In this document: positions 60,865-64,000 of the stretch, piece by piece | Layout: every line of letters begins with the position of its first letter | Position numbering within the stretch: position 1 is the first letter of the stretch | Assembly (NCBI GenBank): GCA_003151115.1 | Contig: PLWS01000002.1 | Coordinates: forward strand, 496,001 to 560,000 | DNA from: Vulcanimicrobiota bacterium | Lineage (GTDB): Bacteria > Vulcanimicrobiota > Vulcanimicrobiia > Vulcanimicrobiales > Vulcanimicrobiaceae | Length of the DNA: 64,000 nt | Direction of reading: 5' to 3' | Program-made: the position numbers and the translations under genes | Notes under the pieces: generated by a model | Database searches by the model: none | What the model saw: the letters and a program-made list of their open reading frames with translations, nothing else | Told to the model about the DNA's origin: nothing

Positions 60865-61536
60865 TCAGACCTCTCGGGAAAGCAGTTTGAGCAGAGCGCG
60901 AAGTTCCACCGCGGCCGCGAAATCGGGATTCATCGAAACGACTCGCCGTTCGCCCGTATGATTGAATCGTACGATCCCCTCGCGCTCCCAGCGGCTGACG
61001 GCCGCGAACGCCGACATCCAGTTCAAATTCAGGCCAGCTGTTATCGCTGCGACGTCCGTTTTCGCGGTCGCGGCGATGAAGATCAGGACGCGGGTTCGCG
61101 TGGCGGACTGGAAGATGGAAGGGGGAGACCGTCGGGGCGCTGTCCCCTCCCACGGCGTCGGACGAAGAGGGTGTTTTTGTCCTGACGAGCGACGCACCGG
61201 CCACTCACGATCGATCGCGAGCAGCAGGCGCTCAAGAGCCGGGTAGATCGTGAGTCGGCGATTGATGGAGATCGGGCGCCTTCGCTGACCGGCTTTTCCC
61301 CCTTTGACGGCCAGGCCGAGGCCGACGAGGTCACCTACGATCCTGAAGACGGCCGGCGGCGGCGATCCGATCGTCTCGGCGATCTGCTTTAGGTGCATGG
61401 GGCCGTTGACCGCCAGGCAGAGAAGGACGCGCTCCCGGAGCCCTCGGCCGAAGAGGTGCGGAGGTTTGGCCAGGAATTCTTTAGCACGGAATTTCGGAAC
61501 GGTGTGCGGCATGCCGTGTGCCCGCGCACCGTTCAT
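60865..61536 (-). CDS. Putative transcriptional regulator with two winged-helix domains
   Basis: A 223-residue protein. The first winged helix (about 30-90) reads RERVLLCLAVNGPMHLKQIAETI with PPPAVFRIVGDLVGLGLAV; the second (about 140-222) reads SIFQSATRTRVLIFIAATA, WMSAFAAVSRWEREGIVRF and MNPDFAAAVELRALLKLL. The second domain is clearly related to the protein encoded at 62365-62718. It could act on the palindromes downstream of it. ATG 61536; a second ATG at 61512 is possible. Confidence 0.65.
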   Translation of the reverse strand: MNGARAHGMPHTVPKFRAKEFLAKPPHLFGRGLRERVLLCLAVNGPMHLKQIAETIGSPPPAVFRIVGDLVGLGLAVKGGKAGQRRRPISINRRLTIYPALERLLLAIDREWPVRRSSGQKHPLRPTPWEGTAPRRSPPSIFQSATRTRVLIFIAATAKTDVAAITAGLNLNWMSAFAAVSRWEREGIVRFNHTGERRVVSMNPDFAAAVELRALLKLLSREV

Positions 61537-61827
61537 TAATTGGTTGTCTTACTTAAAATTTTCTTTCCGGCAAAGATTTCGCAAGAAACATATGGTTATC
61601 CACAGGCTACTCACAGCTTAAGCGCAACATTTTGTGCTCGAACGGCAGTTCGACACTAGGCCTTTTGGCTTTCTCTCTAAAATAAAGGAAGCGACGGCGC
61701 CTCAAACGCCGTCGCTTATCACTCGAGGCGGGTCGCCCAAGCGACCGCGATGCCCCTAGTCTGAAGGCCTCGCGTTCAACATGCGATTCCCGCCTCCTAC
61801 CAGCTGCTGTAGCGGCGAGGAGACGAG
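61537..61827. other. Intergenic region with DnaA box and two hairpins
   Basis: An AT-rich stretch follows the divergent regulator start. It holds one perfect DnaA-box word, TTATCCACA (61596-61604), an 11-base stem AAGCGACGGCG/CGCCGTCGCTT (61689-61717) and a second stem GGTCGC/GCGACC (61731-61746). The hairpins lie before the DUF3892 gene and may act as a terminator or leader structure. A single DnaA box does not make an origin. Confidence 0.5.
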
Positions 61828-62130
61828 ATGGCCATTAAAACGACTGCTCGGGAAATGGCTCCGAGCGGAAACAAGCATGAGCACATTGCGTGGCTCAAAT
61901 GGATGGACCCCGACACGAAAGCCGGCGGGTGGAAAACGCGCGCCGACATGGTTGCCTACGTCGAGAAAAATGGCACTGAGTCCGTGTGGTGTCCTGATCG
62001 CGATCCGAGTAAAAAGGGTGCATGGGTGCACGTAAACCACAACGACTACGTGAAATATGTCCAGACCGTTGCCGACGGCAGATGGACGGACAATCTCCTG
62101 TCATTGCCGGAAATGACGCACGGAACGTAG
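61828..62130 (+). CDS. DUF3892-like small protein
   Basis: A 100-residue soluble protein with a good GAGGAGA site. HIAWLKWMDPDTKAGGWKTRADMVAYVEKNG followed by VKYVQTVADGRWTDNLLSLP resembles the DUF3892 family, small proteins of unknown function often found in accessory regions. No catalytic residues are evident. Confidence 0.7.
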   Translation: MAIKTTAREMAPSGNKHEHIAWLKWMDPDTKAGGWKTRADMVAYVEKNGTESVWCPDRDPSKKGAWVHVNHNDYVKYVQTVADGRWTDNLLSLPEMTHGT

Positions 62131-62364
62131 GCTCGGGATCGCCGGCCGAGACGGTGCGGCTGACCTCCAACATGATATCGGTATTAGCGTGTAGTTTCAT
62201 GGTTAGGGGTTGCCATGATATTTCCGAAGATGAATGGAGAAGAGCGCAACGTTCATGCACATGTTGGCCGAATTACGTTCGGTTCAGTAGCTGGATCGCA
62301 TGAAGTTTTTGTAAGGGTGCTACGTCGAGCAATGTAATGTCGATGCGGAAATCGGCGTTTGCGC

Positions 62365-62718
62365 TTACCGGCCACCGCCGACTAGCACTTCGAGCAACGC
62401 ACGTAGCTGTTTTGCGGCGGCGAAGTCGGGGTTCAGCAAAACGCGACGATTTCCGTCGAAATAATCCGAGCGGACAACCCCCTCTTTCTCCCATCGCTTC
62501 ACGGCCGCTTTAACAGACATCCAGTCGACACTTAAAGCCTCAGCCATCGTGACGTAATCTGCTTTGCCGACCAGTGCAAGATAAACCAGTACCCGTTCTC
62601 GCGTCGCCGATTGGAAAATCGGCCTAGAGAGCTGCTGCGACATGTTGCTCTTCTTCTCGAGATCGCGCAATGCGCGCTCCAATAGCGTGCGCGCCGCGCG
62701 AGCGCTGGTCGCAACCAA
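62365..62718 (-). CDS. Single winged-helix regulator, paralog of the 60865 protein
   Basis: About 117 residues. After a helical N-terminus it contains PIFQSATRERVLVYLALVG, WMSVKAAVKRWEKEGVVRS and LNPDFAAAKQLRALLEVL, aligning without gaps to the C-terminal domain of the protein at 60865-61536. The start is uncertain: TTG 62718, just after the upstream glycosyltransferase stop, or ATG 62643. The longer frame upstream overlaps that gene and is not conserved. Confidence 0.6.
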   Translation of the reverse strand: MVATSARAARTLLERALRDLEKKSNMSQQLSRPIFQSATRERVLVYLALVGKADYVTMAEALSVDWMSVKAAVKRWEKEGVVRSDYFDGNRRVLLNPDFAAAKQLRALLEVLVGGGR

Positions 62719-62729
62719 CTCGGAACGAT

Positions 62730-64000
62730 CTACGGCCTGATGAGTCGGCCCGTGTACTGGTCGCGGTACGCATGCGCAAGCGGCAGTACGCGCCACAATT
62801 GATGCGCTGAATCCAGCTGACCCGCTGGTAACAGCCGTACACTTATTGCCGATGGGACCGAATTGCCTAGCCAATATACCCTTTGATTTCTCAGCCAAGA
62901 AGAGTAGTATGGAGCGTAATCCGTAAACCAGCCGGCTACGATCACTCGCTTCTCAAGAGATCGATCGACATAGGCTCCATAGGCGAGGGAGGTTGCGTCG
63001 AGCCAGTTCGTAACGACCACGCTGCCTGTTGGTATATGCGAGGCCGCTTCGTTGATCAGTGTTCGCCCGCCGACGTTGTTTCTGTGCTCAAAGAGTACGC
63101 GATTATTCAGCAGCGTTTCACTGGCCCATACCAACATCAACACGCAGACCACGGACGCGCGCAGACTATTTCGCTGATTAAAGGCGCTCTGCCGTATCGA
63201 AGCTGCACCGCCCATGAGGATTGGTACAAGCCACAAAGAGAGCATACGGTAGCGCTCAGGGTCGCCCTCGACATTAGCGTAAGCAAACGAGAACGGTACT
63301 ACGGACAGCGCGAGCAGCAAGAGCGTCGACGTAAGCCTCCAATTGATTGACCACAACCGCGCTAATCCGACGAACGCGAGTATGATGCCGAATGCCCCGT
63401 ACGTTGAGTCAAGCATGGCTAACCAGTTCCACACGTACGCTTGAAGATTGCCTGAATGGAATAGAGACAGAATCGTGCCCGCAGCACCAAACTGGCTTCC
63501 CGTGACCTCTGCGACGAACCCAGACCACGTCGAGGGATCGTTGTAGTTCCAAAAAAGGCCGCCGTGTATTCCGGCGAGGGCCGAGGTCGGATCTAGATGC
63601 TCGAACTTGATGATCGCGGAGCGCATGGGTAGATAGGCGTACAGCGACAAACAAGCGAGAATGATGAGCATTGCGCGAGCAAGATCTTTAAGCGTGACCC
63701 GCTTTACGCAACACGCGAACGCGGCGCCCGGCAGAAGCCAGATAGCCAGCGGATGCGTTGCCATCGCAAGACCGAGACTCGCCACCGCACCGAAAAACAT
63801 GTCTCTGCGGCCTTGCTTCAGCCAACTGACCCAAAACAGAACGCTAAAAGCACACAACATTAGCGCGAGATCATGTGCCTCCGCACGCGTCGCGTGATCC
63901 CATATAACGCCGGTGACTGCAAACCACACGGCGCCGATAAGGGCGATGACCTTTGGGATGTCAAATTCGCGAGCCGTAAGATAGAGCGCTAGACATGCAG
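62730..64000 (-). CDS. GT117/DUF2723 membrane glycosyltransferase-like protein (partial)
   Basis: The last 420 or so residues; the frame stays open to the window edge, so the true start is outside. About ten transmembrane helices alternate with loops. RAEAHDLALMLCAFSVLF, the residues after a conserved WDHATR, and the polar lumenal segment THPLAIWLLPG fit the DUF2723 (GT117, protein O-glycosyltransferase-like) family. The soluble C-terminal end contains GSVVVTNWLDATSLAYG. It would act on the outer face of the cytoplasmic membrane. Confidence 0.8.
   Translation of the reverse strand, partial: ACLALYLTAREFDIPKVIALIGAVWFAVTGVIWDHATRAEAHDLALMLCAFSVLFWVSWLKQGRRDMFFGAVASLGLAMATHPLAIWLLPGAAFACCVKRVTLKDLARAMLIILACLSLYAYLPMRSAIIKFEHLDPTSALAGIHGGLFWNYNDPSTWSGFVAEVTGSQFGAAGTILSLFHSGNLQAYVWNWLAMLDSTYGAFGIILAFVGLARLWSINWRLTSTLLLLALSVVPFSFAYANVEGDPERYRMLSLWLVPILMGGAASIRQSAFNQRNSLRASVVCVLMLVWASETLLNNRVLFEHRNNVGGRTLINEAASHIPTGSVVVTNWLDATSLAYGAYVDRSLEKRVIVAGWFTDYAPYYSSWLRNQRVYWLGNSVPSAISVRLLPAGQLDSAHQLWRVLPLAHAYRDQYTGRLIRP

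Noticed and set aside
61596-61604. Possible chromosome replication origin from a perfect DnaA box in an AT-rich gap
   Set aside because: Only one box here and one at 4416-4424; no cluster, no dnaA, dnaN or unwinding region nearby.

Overview
The window looks like a chromosomal segment of a diderm, high-GC bacterium. Two secreted beta-barrel porins imply an outer membrane. Most genes are tightly packed, with many GTG and TTG starts and many 1- to 8-base stop/start overlaps. Gene content and style fit an uncultivated lineage near Candidatus Eremiobacterota (WPS-2), but this is an inference from gene content; no 16S gene is present.

1-14100: the end of recN, two small secreted proteins, pyruvate kinase (minus strand), a TonB-like proline-rich protein, then a translation and RNA-maturation operon rimP-nusA-ylxR-infB-rbfA-nrnA-truB-ribF followed by small envelope proteins. 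A near-consensus promoter with a palindrome in its spacer lies upstream of rimP and starts a region rich in hairpins. 14101-17440: a membrane-anchored, zinc-finger Clp-type AAA+ protein, a SIMPL protein, a GlsB-type membrane protein and a ferredoxin. 17453-20942: a four-gene overlapping operon (methyltransferase, FAD oxidoreductase, SRPBCC protein, ketosynthase) that looks biosynthetic.

20943-29686: a signalling block. A GAF-SpoIIE-HATPase phosphatase is divergent from a roughly 1900-residue hybrid histidine kinase with nine near-identical HAMP repeats and three receiver domains, overlapped by a CheR-like methyltransferase. A 160-base multi-branched palindrome follows. 29709-33555: glutamate dehydrogenase, a beta-propeller protein, a DapA-family aldolase, an Nfu protein and a class I aldolase.

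33623-42646: a phosphate regulon with phoB, a soluble phoR, pstB, pstS, pstC, pstA, a second pstB, a second pstS and a porin. Two PHO-box-like direct repeats precede the first pstB and the second pstS. No phoU is present. 43195-46416: threonine catabolism (tdh-kbl) and a secreted protein, closed by a bidirectional terminator. 46465-50614: a lipoprotein joining tectonin-like repeats to a GH64-like glucanase domain, a beta-hydroxyacid dehydrogenase and a VIT-like membrane protein.

50637-60605: a potassium region. A NarL-type regulator and a GAF histidine kinase are divergent from a kinase-less tandem KdpD. Converging on that is an operon of porin, 27-residue peptide, kdpF, kdpA, kdpB and kdpC. 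The pst and kdp systems therefore each pair an inner-membrane importer with its own outer-membrane channel. 60606-64000: a palindrome-rich control region, two paralogous winged-helix proteins, a DUF3892 protein and the end of a GT117/DUF2723 membrane glycosyltransferase that runs off the window.
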